Source: Palsa-360 sp963710315
GTDB taxonomy: Bacteria; Acidobacteriota; Terriglobia; Acidiferrales; UBA7541
Assembly (NCBI GenBank): GCA_963710315.1
Contig: CAVPZW010000007.1
Coordinates: 62,001 to 126,000 of the forward strand
Reading direction: 5' to 3'
Length of the DNA stretch: 64,000 nt
Shown: piece after piece, positions 1 to 8,706 of the stretch
Layout: each line of letters begins with the position of its first letter
Numbering within the stretch: position 1 is the stretch's first letter
The notes under the pieces: model-generated
The model's input: the letters and a program-made list of their open reading frames with translations, nothing else
The model's database searches: none
Told to the model about the DNA's origin: nothing
Made by a program: the position numbers and the translations under genes

Positions 1-879
1 GCATCGCTCGAAAAAGAGAGCAACGTGGTCATCGTGTTCGGCGCGGAGCTTACGGGCGCGGCGATCGGCGACCTCGTAAAATTTGGATCTTCCCTGCCCG
101 GCCAGACGCGCTACATGGCGCTCGGCGATTACGCCAATTCGCGCGGCGCGGCGGACATGGGACTGCTCCCGAACATGCTTCCCGGCTATTTGCCTATTAC
201 GGACGACGATGCGCGCCGGAAGTTCACCGCGCTGTGGGGCGGAAAGCTGCCGGAAAAAGCTGGGATGAATGCGCGCGGGATGCTGGCCGCCGCTGACAAG
301 GGGCAATTGCACGCGCTGTACGTGGTCGGCGCGAACCCCGTAAAAACGTTCGGCGTGTCCGCCGCAAATCGACTGGGCAAGCTGGACTTGCTCGTCGTGC
401 AGGACCTGTTCCTCACGGAAACCGCGCAACTCGCCGACATCGTTCTGCCCGCAGCCTCTGCCTACGAGAAGAACGGCACCATGACCAACTCCTCGGGCGA
501 AGTGCAAATGGTGCGCAAGGGCGGGGACGTCATGGGCACGCGCTCGGATTTCGACATCCTGCGCATACTTTCCCATCAACTGGCGCAGCACGGCCTGGGA
601 CAGGCGTTTCCTCTCCGCACGCCGGATGCTGCCTTCGAAGAAATTCGCCGAACCGTCCCTGGTTACAACCTGGCTATGGCCACGCTGCTGCTCGGCGAAG
701 CGGAGAAAACTTCGCCGGTTTCTCCCGCCAACGGCAACGCCAGCTTCGATGTTCCGGCAGGCTCGATCTTTTCCTCGGGTGACACTTTGTTTACCAGCGG
801 CAGTTTGAGCCCCTATCTGACCATGGTGCGCTCCCTGCCCGAAGCCGCCGAAGAAGCCGAAGTGGAGGCGCGCCCATGA
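1..879 (+). CDS. nuoG: NADH-quinone oxidoreductase subunit G (NuoG), C-terminal part
   Basis: This is the last 292 residues of NuoG, the large iron-sulfur subunit of the peripheral arm of complex I. The frame is open from base 1, so the gene starts outside the window and the N-terminal cluster-binding domain is not visible. What remains has the molybdopterin-oxidoreductase-like fold typical of NuoG: LYVVGANP, then ETAQLADIVLPA and YEKNGTMTNSSGEVQ, the usual substrate-side motifs of this superfamily. The stop codon overlaps the nuoH start (ATGA), so translation is coupled. It is the first visible gene of the plus-strand nuo operon. The assignment rests on both the motifs and the gene order. 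Confidence 0.9.
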   Translation, partial: ASLEKESNVVIVFGAELTGAAIGDLVKFGSSLPGQTRYMALGDYANSRGAADMGLLPNMLPGYLPITDDDARRKFTALWGGKLPEKAGMNARGMLAAADKGQLHALYVVGANPVKTFGVSAANRLGKLDLLVVQDLFLTETAQLADIVLPAASAYEKNGTMTNSSGEVQMVRKGGDVMGTRSDFDILRILSHQLAQHGLGQAFPLRTPDAAFEEIRRTVPGYNLAMATLLLGEAEKTSPVSPANGNASFDVPAGSIFSSGDTLFTSGSLSPYLTMVRSLPEAAEEAEVEARP

Positions 880-2102
880 ATGAATTTGCCGCGCAGCATC
901 CGCTTCTGGCAGTGGCGCTACCCAAAATCGTTATCCTCCTTTTTGTGCTGCTCACGGCCCTGGCCTATCTCACCTGGTTCGAGCGCAAAGTCGTGGCGCA
1001 CATCCAGTCGCGATGGGGACCGTATCGCGTGGGCCCGCACGGCTTGCTGCAGCCGCTGGCTGACGGCGTAAAATTTTTGTTCAAGGAAGATGTGACGCCG
1101 GCAGGCGCGGACAAGTTTATTTATTTCCTGGCGCCGTTTCTGTCGCTTTCACTGGCCATCACGTCCATCGCCGTGATTCCCTTTGGGCCAAAGGGATTGA
1201 CGATTTTCGGGCAGGCCACACCCACGGGCATCGCCAATTTGAACATTGGCATCTTGATTCTGTTCGCCATCACCTCCATGGGCGTGTACGGAGTGGCCCT
1301 GGCCGGATGGGCATCCAACAGCAAGTACCCGCTGCTCGGCGGCCTGCGCAGTTCGGCGCAGATGATCAGCTACGAACTCGCGCTGACCATGTCCGTTGTG
1401 GGCGTGATCCTCATGGCCGGCACGTTTAATCTGAGCGAGATTGTGACTTCGCAGCAGGGTTTTCACTGGGGATTCGTGCCTCGCTGGAATGTGATCGGCG
1501 GACCTTTGCCGCAGGTGCTTGGCTTCCTGCTGTTTTTCACCGCAGCCGTGGCCGAAACCAATCGCGCGCCGTTCGATCTGGCCGAAGCCGAATCGGAACT
1601 GGTGGCAGGATTCCACACCGAGTACGCCAGCTTCAAGTTCGCCATGTTTTTCATGGCCGAATACGCCAGCATGATCACGGTATCATGCCTGGCGACGATC
1701 TTGTTTTTTGGCGGATGGCTCTCGCCCTTCGCGCAGATTCCGATTCTGGCCTGGACGCACTATATTCCCACCGCCGTCTTCGCCATTGCCGGCCTGGCGC
1801 TGATGGCCCATGGAGTCCGCTACATCACTCTGTTCGGGCGCGTGGTCCTGCCGGTATTGGGCGCGGCGCTGCTTGGGCTTGGCATATTGTTCGCCCTGCC
1901 CTCGGTGATCGAGTATGTGCAGGGGCCGTTCTGGTTTCTCTCCAAGATTGCGGTATTTCTGTTTATTTACGTTTGGGCGCGCGGGACGCTGCCGCGCTTC
2001 CGGTACGATCAGTTGATGAATTTCGGATGGAAAGTGCTTTTGCCGCTTTCCATCGTGAACGTGGTCATCACCAGTTTGGCTATAGTGCTGACACAACCAT
2101 GA
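876..2102 (+). CDS. nuoH: NADH-quinone oxidoreductase subunit H (NuoH)
   Basis: NuoH is the membrane subunit that joins the hydrophilic arm to the proton-pumping arm of complex I and forms much of the quinone channel. The 408-residue product has the family landmarks: YLTWFERKVVAHIQSRWGP near residue 30, GPHGLLQPLADGVKFLFKED after it, and the quinone-site loop ETNRAPFDLAEAESELVAG around residue 230. Many hydrophobic segments follow. It is longer than the roughly 325-residue enteric form, mainly through extra C-terminal membrane segments. The start overlaps nuoG by four bases. Its stop overlaps the ATG of a 21-codon ORF rather than leading to nuoI. Confidence 0.96.
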   Translation: MNEFAAQHPLLAVALPKIVILLFVLLTALAYLTWFERKVVAHIQSRWGPYRVGPHGLLQPLADGVKFLFKEDVTPAGADKFIYFLAPFLSLSLAITSIAVIPFGPKGLTIFGQATPTGIANLNIGILILFAITSMGVYGVALAGWASNSKYPLLGGLRSSAQMISYELALTMSVVGVILMAGTFNLSEIVTSQQGFHWGFVPRWNVIGGPLPQVLGFLLFFTAAVAETNRAPFDLAEAESELVAGFHTEYASFKFAMFFMAEYASMITVSCLATILFFGGWLSPFAQIPILAWTHYIPTAVFAIAGLALMAHGVRYITLFGRVVLPVLGAALLGLGILFALPSVIEYVQGPFWFLSKIAVFLFIYVWARGTLPRFRYDQLMNFGWKVLLPLSIVNVVITSLAIVLTQP

Positions 2103-2164
2103 GACTCGAATTCAACAAATTAACGCCAAGCGCGCGGCGGGCAATGCCCCGAGGGCGTCGATGA
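2099..2164 (+). CDS. 21-codon coupled ORF in the nuoI position
   Basis: A tiny frame fills the space between nuoH and nuoJ. It opens with an ATG that overlaps the nuoH stop (ATGA), encodes a basic 21-residue peptide beginning MRLEFNKLTP, and ends in a TGA that overlaps the nuoJ start (ATGA). Most bacterial nuo operons carry nuoI here. The peptide has no cysteines, so it cannot bind the two [4Fe-4S] clusters of NuoI. It may be what is left of nuoI after an internal deletion, or simply a linker that keeps translation coupled from nuoH to nuoJ. Expression is not shown. Confidence 0.35.
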   Translation: MRLEFNKLTPSARRAMPRGRR

Positions 2165-2664
2165 TCACGCCGCAAATCGCGATCTTCCTGGTCCTTGCGG
2201 CCTTCACCGTGGCGGGCGCCGTGAACCTCATCCTGCAGCGCCATCCGATTCACAGCGCGCTGTCGCTGATCGTGGTCATGGTGTCTCTCGCGGGGCTATA
2301 TCTTCTGCAGGGCGCGGAATTCGTGGCCGCCGTGCAGATCATCGTGTACGCCGGCGCCATCATGGTGCTCTTTATCTTTGTCATCATGTTGCTCAATGCC
2401 GGCGAAGAAGAACGCTCCAACGTTAGCCGGCTTGCGCGTTTTGTTGGCGTGCCGCTGGGCATTGTGTTCTTGGCGGAAGTGGCTTATTGGATTGGGCGCG
2501 CAACATCGCATATGGGTGCAGCGCCGCCTGAGAACGTGTCGACGCGCGACCTCTCGACGCTGCTGTTCCGCGAATACGCGTTCCCGTTTGAACTGACATC
2601 GTTCCTGATCTTGATCGCATTGCTGGGCGCGATGATTTTGGCGCGCCGCGAAGAGTCCGACTAG
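2161..2664 (+). CDS. nuoJ: NADH-quinone oxidoreductase subunit J (NuoJ)
   Basis: NuoJ is a small membrane subunit of complex I at the junction between NuoH and NuoK. The 167-residue product has five predicted hydrophobic segments and the conserved third-helix pattern VQIIVYAGAIMVLFIFVIML (around residues 58-77), which contains the flexible glycine region implicated in coupling. The HSALSLIVVMVSLAGLY segment before it is also typical. The ATG overlaps the stop of the preceding mini-ORF. A gap of about 115 bp holding a REP-like hairpin separates it from nuoK. Confidence 0.95.
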   Translation: MITPQIAIFLVLAAFTVAGAVNLILQRHPIHSALSLIVVMVSLAGLYLLQGAEFVAAVQIIVYAGAIMVLFIFVIMLLNAGEEERSNVSRLARFVGVPLGIVFLAEVAYWIGRATSHMGAAPPENVSTRDLSTLLFREYAFPFELTSFLILIALLGAMILARREESD

Positions 2665-2694
2665 CAGCCGCAGCCGGACGCAAAGGTCTTGCTG

Positions 2695-2722
2695 TAGCCC
2701 GCCTCTTCAGAGGCGGGGTTTT
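2695..2722. repeat. REP-like hairpin (single unit)
   Basis: A short stem of the GTAGCCCGCCTC-TTCAGAGGCGGG type lies between nuoJ and nuoK. It belongs to the same GTAG-ended hairpin family seen elsewhere in the window. Being inside an operon, it could stabilise or attenuate the transcript rather than terminate it. Confidence 0.55.
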
Positions 2723-2778
2723 GCGGCAAGGCAGGCAATAGTAGTTGTACGAAAGATTCTGAAAGTCCTGGGGGACTT

Positions 2779-3081
2779 GTGGTACCGACTTCGTACTACC
2801 TGGTGTTGAGCGCGGTGCTGTTCGGGCTGGGAGTGATTGCGTTTATTTTCAAGCGCAACATTCTCACTATTTTCATGTCCATCGAACTGATGCTCAACGC
2901 CGTCAATCTGGCGTTCGTTTCCTTCAGCCGCTCGCTCGGCCAGTTGCAGGGGCAGGTGTTCGTCTTTTTCGTCATCGTGGTGGCCGCGGCCGAAGCCGCC
3001 GTGGGCCTGGCGATCATCATCCTGATACACCGCAACCGGGGAACGCTTAACGTGGAAAACGTGGATTCGCTGAAAGACTGA
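2779..3081 (+). CDS. nuoK: NADH-quinone oxidoreductase subunit K (NuoK)
   Basis: NuoK is a three-helix, MrpC-like subunit of the complex I membrane arm. The 100-residue protein starts at a GTG and reads MVPTSYYLVLSAVLFGLGV, a standard NuoK N-terminus. It keeps the two membrane glutamates that are functionally important in the family: one in MSIELMLNAVNL (helix 2) and one in VVAAAEAAVGLAI (helix 3). Length matches the family. Its TGA overlaps the nuoL ATG (TGATG), so the two are translationally coupled. No ATG alternative gives the expected N-terminus. Confidence 0.94.
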   Translation: MVPTSYYLVLSAVLFGLGVIAFIFKRNILTIFMSIELMLNAVNLAFVSFSRSLGQLQGQVFVFFVIVVAAAEAAVGLAIIILIHRNRGTLNVENVDSLKD

Positions 3082-5021
3082 TGCCGGTACTCACTTATCT
3101 GTGGATCATTCCCCTGCTGCCCCTCGCGGGCGCGGCCGTCAACGGAATTTTCGGCGGGCGCTGGCCGAAGAGCGTCATATCGGCCGTGGCGCTGGCCTCC
3201 ACCACACTGGCCTTTGCCGCCGCGCTCGAAGCCGTGCGCGAATTCTTCATGCTTTCGCCTGACCAGATTCCCTGGATCAAGACCTACTTCACATGGATTT
3301 CTGCTGGCGGATTTCAGGCAGATTTCGCGCTGCAGGTGGACCAACTCACCATCATCATGCTGCTGGTGGTCACCGGCGTGGGCTGGCTGATTCACATTTA
3401 TTCCACCGGATACATGCACGACGATCCCGGCTACCGCCGCTTCTTCTCCTACTTGAACTTGTTCATGTTTTTCATGCTGGTGTTGATCCTGGCGGCCAAC
3501 TACCTGCTGATGTTTGTGGGCTGGGAAGGCGTCGGCCTGTGCAGCTACCTGCTGATTGGTTTCTTCTTCCTGAAGCAATCGGCCACCAATGCCGGGAACA
3601 AAGCGTTTTGGGTAAACCGCATCGGCGATTTCGGATTCCTGCTGGGCGTGCTGCTGATCTTCCGGACGTTCGGCTCGCTGAATTTTGCAACCGTGCTGCC
3701 GCAGGCTGCGAAAATGAGCAACGATCCCGCCGGACAAATCGGAACGCTTACCGCCATCGCGCTTTTGCTGTTCGTGGGCGCGGCTGGAAAATCCGCGCAG
3801 CTTCCCTTGTACGTCTGGCTGCCGGACGCCATGGAAGGACCCACGCCGGTCAGCGCGCTGATCCACGCGGCGACCATGGTGACGGCGGGCGTGTACATGG
3901 TGGTGCGCTCGCACGCAATTTTCCTGAATGCGCCGGTGGCCATGCAGGTTGTGGGCATCATCGGCTGCGCCACGGCTCTGTTTGCCGCCACCATCGGCCT
4001 GGTGCAAACGGACATCAAGAAAGTTCTGGCCTACTCGACCGTTTCGCAGCTCGGCTACATGTTTCTGGCCTGCGGCGTGGGCGCGTTTGGCGCGGGCGTG
4101 TTTCACTTGATGACCCACGCGTTCTTCAAGGGCCTGCTCTTCCTCGCAGCGGGCAGCGTGATTCACGCCATGGGCGGCGAGCAGGACATGCGCAAGATGG
4201 GCGGCCTGCGCAAAAAGATTCCGGTCACCTTCTGGACCATGTTCATGGCCACGCTTGCCATTGCCGGCGCGCCGGGTTTTTCCGGATTCTTCAGCAAGGA
4301 TGAAATCCTGGACGAAGCACTGCGCGTGAATCCCGCGATCGGCTGGATTGGCGTGGTCACGGCGGGCATTACGTCGTTCTATATGTTTCGCCTCCTCTTC
4401 CTTACCTTCTTCGGCAAACAGCGCTATGACGAGCACCATGTTCACGTCCACGAATCTCCGAAGAACATGACGATCCCGCTCATTGTTCTGGCGGTGCTCT
4501 CTGTATGCGGCGGGTGGATGGCTGCGCCGGAATTTTTCGGCGGCGTGAACCACTTTGAGCATTTCCTCTCCCCCGTGCTCTCTACGGCTGCCGAGCCTGC
4601 TGCGGTCGCATCGGAATCTTCGGGCAGCGCAATTTTGCAGGCCCTCCTCGGCGCGCCGGTCATCGCCGGCCTTCTCGGATTCCTTCTGGCGTGGTGGTTC
4701 TACATCAAGAGCACCGAGACGCCGAAGAAGCTGGCTGCTTCCCTTTCCGGGCCGTACAAGCTTCTCTCCGAAAAATATTTTATCGACGAGCTGTATCTGG
4801 CGGTGATCGTTCGCCCGCTGGTCTGGATCTCCGACAAAGTTCTGTGGCGTGTGGTGGACGAGGGCGCGATTGACGGCACGGTGAACGGCGTTGCCACCGT
4901 CTCCCGCGAAACGGGCGACCGCTTGCGCCACGCAAGCACCGGAAACATTCGCAACTACGCCACATGGATTGTCCTGGGCGTGGTTGTGTTCACTGCGCTG
5001 CTGCTCTGGATGGTGGACTGA
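3081..5021 (+). CDS. nuoL: NADH-quinone oxidoreductase subunit L (NuoL)
   Basis: NuoL is the distal antiporter-like subunit of complex I that moves protons across the membrane. The 646-residue protein has the family hallmarks: MLLVVTGVGWLIHIYSTGYM near residue 95, FVGWEGVGLCSYLLIGF near 148 with the coupling glutamate, and WLPDAMEGPTPVSALIHAAT near 248 with the conserved HAAT helix. A charged loop and the long lateral helix region follow. Length and helix pattern are normal. It starts inside the nuoK stop and is followed after one base by the GTG of nuoM. A paralogue lies at 13603-15677. Confidence 0.97.
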   Translation: MPVLTYLWIIPLLPLAGAAVNGIFGGRWPKSVISAVALASTTLAFAAALEAVREFFMLSPDQIPWIKTYFTWISAGGFQADFALQVDQLTIIMLLVVTGVGWLIHIYSTGYMHDDPGYRRFFSYLNLFMFFMLVLILAANYLLMFVGWEGVGLCSYLLIGFFFLKQSATNAGNKAFWVNRIGDFGFLLGVLLIFRTFGSLNFATVLPQAAKMSNDPAGQIGTLTAIALLLFVGAAGKSAQLPLYVWLPDAMEGPTPVSALIHAATMVTAGVYMVVRSHAIFLNAPVAMQVVGIIGCATALFAATIGLVQTDIKKVLAYSTVSQLGYMFLACGVGAFGAGVFHLMTHAFFKGLLFLAAGSVIHAMGGEQDMRKMGGLRKKIPVTFWTMFMATLAIAGAPGFSGFFSKDEILDEALRVNPAIGWIGVVTAGITSFYMFRLLFLTFFGKQRYDEHHVHVHESPKNMTIPLIVLAVLSVCGGWMAAPEFFGGVNHFEHFLSPVLSTAAEPAAVASESSGSAILQALLGAPVIAGLLGFLLAWWFYIKSTETPKKLAASLSGPYKLLSEKYFIDELYLAVIVRPLVWISDKVLWRVVDEGAIDGTVNGVATVSRETGDRLRHASTGNIRNYATWIVLGVVVFTALLLWMVD

Positions 5022-5022
5022 C

Positions 5023-6666
5023 GTGCAGCAAACCTACTTGCTTTCGATTCTGACCTTCCTGCCCATTGCGGGCACGCTGGCGCTCTTGCTTCTGCGCGAC
5101 GACGATCACCTCTGGATTCGCCGCCTGGCCATGGCTACGGCGGTCGTGGAGTTTGCCCTGTCGCTGCTGCTGCTCCGCGGATTTGACGCGCACGCGGCCG
5201 GCTACCAATGGGAGGAATTCCACGCCTGGATTCCCCAGCCGCCCATTCACTATCACCTGGGCATCGACGGCCTCAGCCTCTTTCTCATCCTGTTGACCAC
5301 GCTGCTCACGCCGATTTCGATTCTGGCGTCCTGGAAATCGATTGACCAGCGCGTCAAGGGTTTCTTCATTTGCCTGCTGGCGCTGGAAACCGGAGTCATC
5401 GGCGTCTTTGCCTCACTGGACCTGTTCCTGTTCTTCTTGTTCTGGGAAATGATGCTGATCCCCATGTATTTCCTGATCGGCATCTGGGGACACGGCCGCC
5501 GCATTTACGCCGCGCTGAAATTTGTGTTGTACACCATGTTCGGCTCGATCCTGATGCTGGTGGCCATCCTGTGGCTCTACCGCGTCGCGGCCGTCGCGGG
5601 CTATCCCACCTTCGATGTGGCGCAGATCCAGTCGCTGCTTTCGAACGGCACAGTCACGCTGCCTCTTCGAACGGAATACTTGCTCTTCGGGGCATTTTTC
5701 CTTGCGTTCGCGATCAAAGTGCCGCTCTTCCCGCTGCACACTTGGCTGCCGGACGCGCACACCGAGGCTCCCACAGCCGGCTCGGTGATGCTGGCGGGCG
5801 TGCTGCTCAAGATGGGCACCTACGGTATGCTGCGCTTCTGCCTGCCGCTGTTTCCGAACGCCGCGCGCCAGTTCGCGCCGTATATCGCGGTGCTTGCCAT
5901 CATCGGCATCGTGTACGGTGCGCTGGTGGCCATGGTACAGGTGGATTTGAAGAAGCTGGTTGCCTACTCATCGGTCAGCCACTTGGGATTTGTGGTGCTG
6001 GGGATTTTCGCGTTCCACCAAATTTCCATTCAGGGCGCCGTGTACCAAATGCTGAACCACGGAATCTCCACCGGCGCGCTCTTCCTTTGCGTGGGAATGC
6101 TCTACGACCGCCGCCACACGCACCTGATCTCCGAATTTGGCGGCCTCGCGACTCCCATGCCTGTGCTCGCGGCGCTCTATCTCTTTTCCTGCTTTGCTTC
6201 GGCGGGGCTGCCGCTGCTCAACGGCTTCGTCGGCGAGTTCCTGATTCTGTCGGGCACCTTCATGAAGCACCCACAATGGGCGGCATGGGCCGCGCTGGGC
6301 GTGATTTTCTCGGCGGTCTATCTGCTTTGGTCCTATCAGCGCGTGTTTTTCGGCAGCATCACGCAGGATAAGAACGGCAAGCTCGCGGACCTGGATATGC
6401 GCGAGCGCGGAATCCTGGTGGTGATGGCCGCCATGATTCTGTGGATGGGCATCGGCTCGCCATTCTTCACGCGGCGGACGGAAGCCTCCACGCATAATAT
6501 TTTACAAAACATGCAGCGCCCCCAGGCCTACAACGCGGGCGGCGCGCCAAGCCATGATGGCGCGAGCATCATCAACAAAATGAATATGGATCACGCCCCC
6601 GCAGCCGTTCCTGGGCTGAACACAGCGGCGTTGGGCGGCGCGGCAGACACGGTGAAATCGAAATAA
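5023..6666 (+). CDS. nuoM: NADH-quinone oxidoreductase subunit M (NuoM)
   Basis: NuoM is the central antiporter-like subunit of the complex I membrane arm. I place the start at the GTG one base after the nuoL stop. It gives a hydrophobic N-terminus (MQQTYLLSILTFLPIAGTLA) and a 547-residue protein of normal length; the frame is open further upstream inside nuoL, but that extension would be hydrophilic. Motifs include HLGIDGLSLFLILLTT, FWEMMLIPMYFLIGIWG with the conserved glutamate, and FAIKVPLFPLHTWLPDAHTE with the conserved lysine. The C-terminal tail of about 60 residues is hydrophilic and contains a Met/His-containing stretch. Confidence 0.95.
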   Translation: MQQTYLLSILTFLPIAGTLALLLLRDDDHLWIRRLAMATAVVEFALSLLLLRGFDAHAAGYQWEEFHAWIPQPPIHYHLGIDGLSLFLILLTTLLTPISILASWKSIDQRVKGFFICLLALETGVIGVFASLDLFLFFLFWEMMLIPMYFLIGIWGHGRRIYAALKFVLYTMFGSILMLVAILWLYRVAAVAGYPTFDVAQIQSLLSNGTVTLPLRTEYLLFGAFFLAFAIKVPLFPLHTWLPDAHTEAPTAGSVMLAGVLLKMGTYGMLRFCLPLFPNAARQFAPYIAVLAIIGIVYGALVAMVQVDLKKLVAYSSVSHLGFVVLGIFAFHQISIQGAVYQMLNHGISTGALFLCVGMLYDRRHTHLISEFGGLATPMPVLAALYLFSCFASAGLPLLNGFVGEFLILSGTFMKHPQWAAWAALGVIFSAVYLLWSYQRVFFGSITQDKNGKLADLDMRERGILVVMAAMILWMGIGSPFFTRRTEASTHNILQNMQRPQAYNAGGAPSHDGASIINKMNMDHAPAAVPGLNTAALGGAADTVKSK

Positions 6667-8119
6667 ATGTTCCCACCCATCCAAGACCTGTACAGGATTG
6701 CGCCCGAAGATCGTTCTTTGCTTTTTCGGGATGCTGGTCATGTTCCTCGCGCCCCTGGTGCCCAAGGCGCGCCACGGCGTAATGGCCGGAGTTTCGCTGT
6801 TGGGCGCGGCGTTGGCGCTGGTCGCCACCTATTTCCCGGCTACGCATTCAGGCCTGGCCTATTCCGGCCTGTTCCGTGCGGATTCCTTTAGCCTGTTCGT
6901 GCACTGGATCGTATGCGGAGCGGCGTTTCTGACCATCCTCGGCTCCATCGGGTATCTCAAGCGCGACAATCTGGACGCCGCCGAATATTGCGCCCTAGTC
7001 CTGTTTGCCACGGCCGGCATGGGAGTGATGGCCGGAGCGCACGAATTGCTGACGGCCTTTGTGGGCCTGGAAATGAGCTCCATCGCTTCCTACATTCTGG
7101 CCAGCTACCGCCGCGACGCTCCGCGCTCGAACGAAGCGGCCATGAAGTATTTCCTCTTGGGATCGTTCGCCACGGCTTTTTTCCTGTATGGGATCGCGCT
7201 GTCCTTTGGCGCCACCGGGTCCACGCATCTCGACCTGATGACGCCGCTGGCCAACGATTCCTCGCACACACTTTTGAAGATCGGCCTGGGCTTTATTTTC
7301 ATTGGCCTGGCGTTTAAGGTGGCCGCCGCGCCCTTCCAGCTTTGGGCGCCGGACGTGTACGAAGGCGCACCCGCACCGGTCACTGCGCTCCTGTCAACAG
7401 GGCCCAAGGCTGCGGCATTCGCCCTGGCATTGCGCATTCTGGCCAGCGTGGACGCCGCAGCACCGCTGTGGTTCTGGGCGCTGTGGGTGGCCGCCGCGCT
7501 CAGCATGTTCGTCGGAAATTTGTCGGCTATCGTGCAAACCAGCCTGAAGCGCATGCTGGCGTACAGCTCGATTGCTCATGCCGGATACATTCTTGTCGCG
7601 CTCACGGCCGCTGCCGCCACGGACCATCCCGAAGCGGGCATTGCCGCAGCGCTGTTCTATCTGGTGAGCTACGCGCTGGTGAAGATGGGCGCGTTCCTGA
7701 TCGTCGCGCACTTGGGCGGCGCGGGCGAGCGCCATGTGGAGATCGAGGATTTTGCGGGACTCGGGCGGCGGCAGCCCGGCCTGGCCGCCTGCCTGTCGCT
7801 CTTCCTGCTCTCTCTTCTGGGATTGCCAATCACGGCGGGCTTCCTCGGAAAATTCTATATCTTTAGCGCCGCGCTTGAGTCGCACCTGATCTGGATCACC
7901 ATCCTCATGGGCCTAAACAGCGTCATCGCCGCCTACTATTACCTGCGCGTGATCGTCGCCATGTACATGCGCGAGCCGGCCGCGGAAATTGCCGTCGAGC
8001 CCGTGCCCTGGACGCTTTCCGTGGTGCTGTGGATCGCCGCCGTAGGCACCATCTTCGCCGGATTGTTCCCCGCCCGCATCATCGATTTCGCCGCCAAAGC
8101 CGCACTCAATATTCGATAG
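6667..8119 (+). CDS. nuoN: NADH-quinone oxidoreductase subunit N (NuoN), one frameshift near the start
   Basis: NuoN is the antiporter-like subunit next to NuoK. The body reads in one frame with typical motifs: VGLEMSSIASYILASYRR, AFKVAAAPFQLWAPDVYEG with the key lysine, and RMLAYSSIAHAGYILV. The start does not match that frame. The ATG directly after the nuoM stop gives MFPPIQDLYRIAPE and then runs off, while the family-like continuation IVLCFFGMLVMF lies one base over. Removing one base in the GAAG at 6706-6709 joins them into a 483-residue NuoN. Without that, translation would need a TTG at 6698 that lacks a good ribosome site. A sequencing indel is likely. Confidence 0.9.
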
Positions 8120-8126
8120 GGTTTCC

Positions 8127-8200
8127 AGTAGCGCGGGCTTCAGCCTGCGGGGTTTGATGCTTTCAAGGACTAAACCCCGCAGGCTGAAGCCCGCGCTACT
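8127..8200. repeat. REP-like inverted repeat between convergent nuoN and atpE
   Basis: Arms of 29 bp (8127-8155 and 8172-8200) are perfect inverted copies, built on AGTAGCGCGGGCTTCAGCCT and ending in a GTTT/AAAC boundary. The palindrome lies in the only gap between the plus-strand nuo operon and the minus-strand nuo-atp operon. It could act as a bidirectional terminator, although no clean U-tract follows. Near-identical copies occur at 46743-46816 and 55634-55708. Confidence 0.85.
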
Positions 8201-8267
8201 TAAAAGCAAAACGGCACGCCCTCGAATTTCCGGGAGCGTGCCGCCTGAAAACCAAAAACAAAATCGC

Positions 8268-8582
8268 TTAGGAAACTTTTACGATGATGATAACCAGGGT
8301 CAAGAGCGCCAGGGTCTCGATGAACACCAGACCAAGAATCATGGCCGCGCGAATGGCTCCGGCAGCTCCTGGATTGCGGGCCATGCCTTCGCACGCGGAG
8401 GATGCCACGCGCGCCTGGGCAATTGCGCCGCCGAATGCCGCCAGCGCCATGCCGAACGCCGCGGAAATTGCCACCCAGTTTGTGCCGCCCATTGCCGCGC
8501 CTGCCGTCGTCTGCGCGAACGCAGCGGGGCTGGCCATCAAAACGCCTGCCAGTGCTCCAACCGTATACAGTACTTTCCTCAT
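8268..8582 (-). CDS. atpE: ATP synthase F0 subunit c
   Basis: Subunit c forms the rotating ring of F-type ATP synthase. The 104-residue protein has two hydrophobic hairpin helices joined by the polar loop EGMARNPGA. The ion-binding glutamate lies in LVFIETLALLTLV of helix 2, and a glutamine sits in helix 1 (FGGAIAQARVA). Unusually, about 24 residues at the N-terminus (MRKVLYTVGALAGVLMASPA, then AFAQ) look like a cleavable signal peptide. A strong AGGAGG ribosome site precedes the ATG. It is the last gene of the minus-strand nuo-atp cluster. F1 genes are not in the window. Confidence 0.95.
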   Translation of the reverse strand: MRKVLYTVGALAGVLMASPAAFAQTTAGAAMGGTNWVAISAAFGMALAAFGGAIAQARVASSACEGMARNPGAAGAIRAAMILGLVFIETLALLTLVIIIVKVS

Positions 8583-8706
8583 TGTTTCCTCCTATCGAAT
8601 ACCGCCAAGCGGTGGTTGCCGGATCTTCGCAGCACAACCGGCCTCACTTTGAAGCGGCCTTACAACTACTACAAACTCTGAAACTCCTGCAACGATGATG
8701 CCGAAT

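Noticed and set aside
2796..4931. 711-codon open frame antisense to nuoK/nuoL
   Set aside because: Rich in His, Arg and Gln with no domain, lies fully opposite well-conserved nuo genes, and results from high GC at the third codon position.
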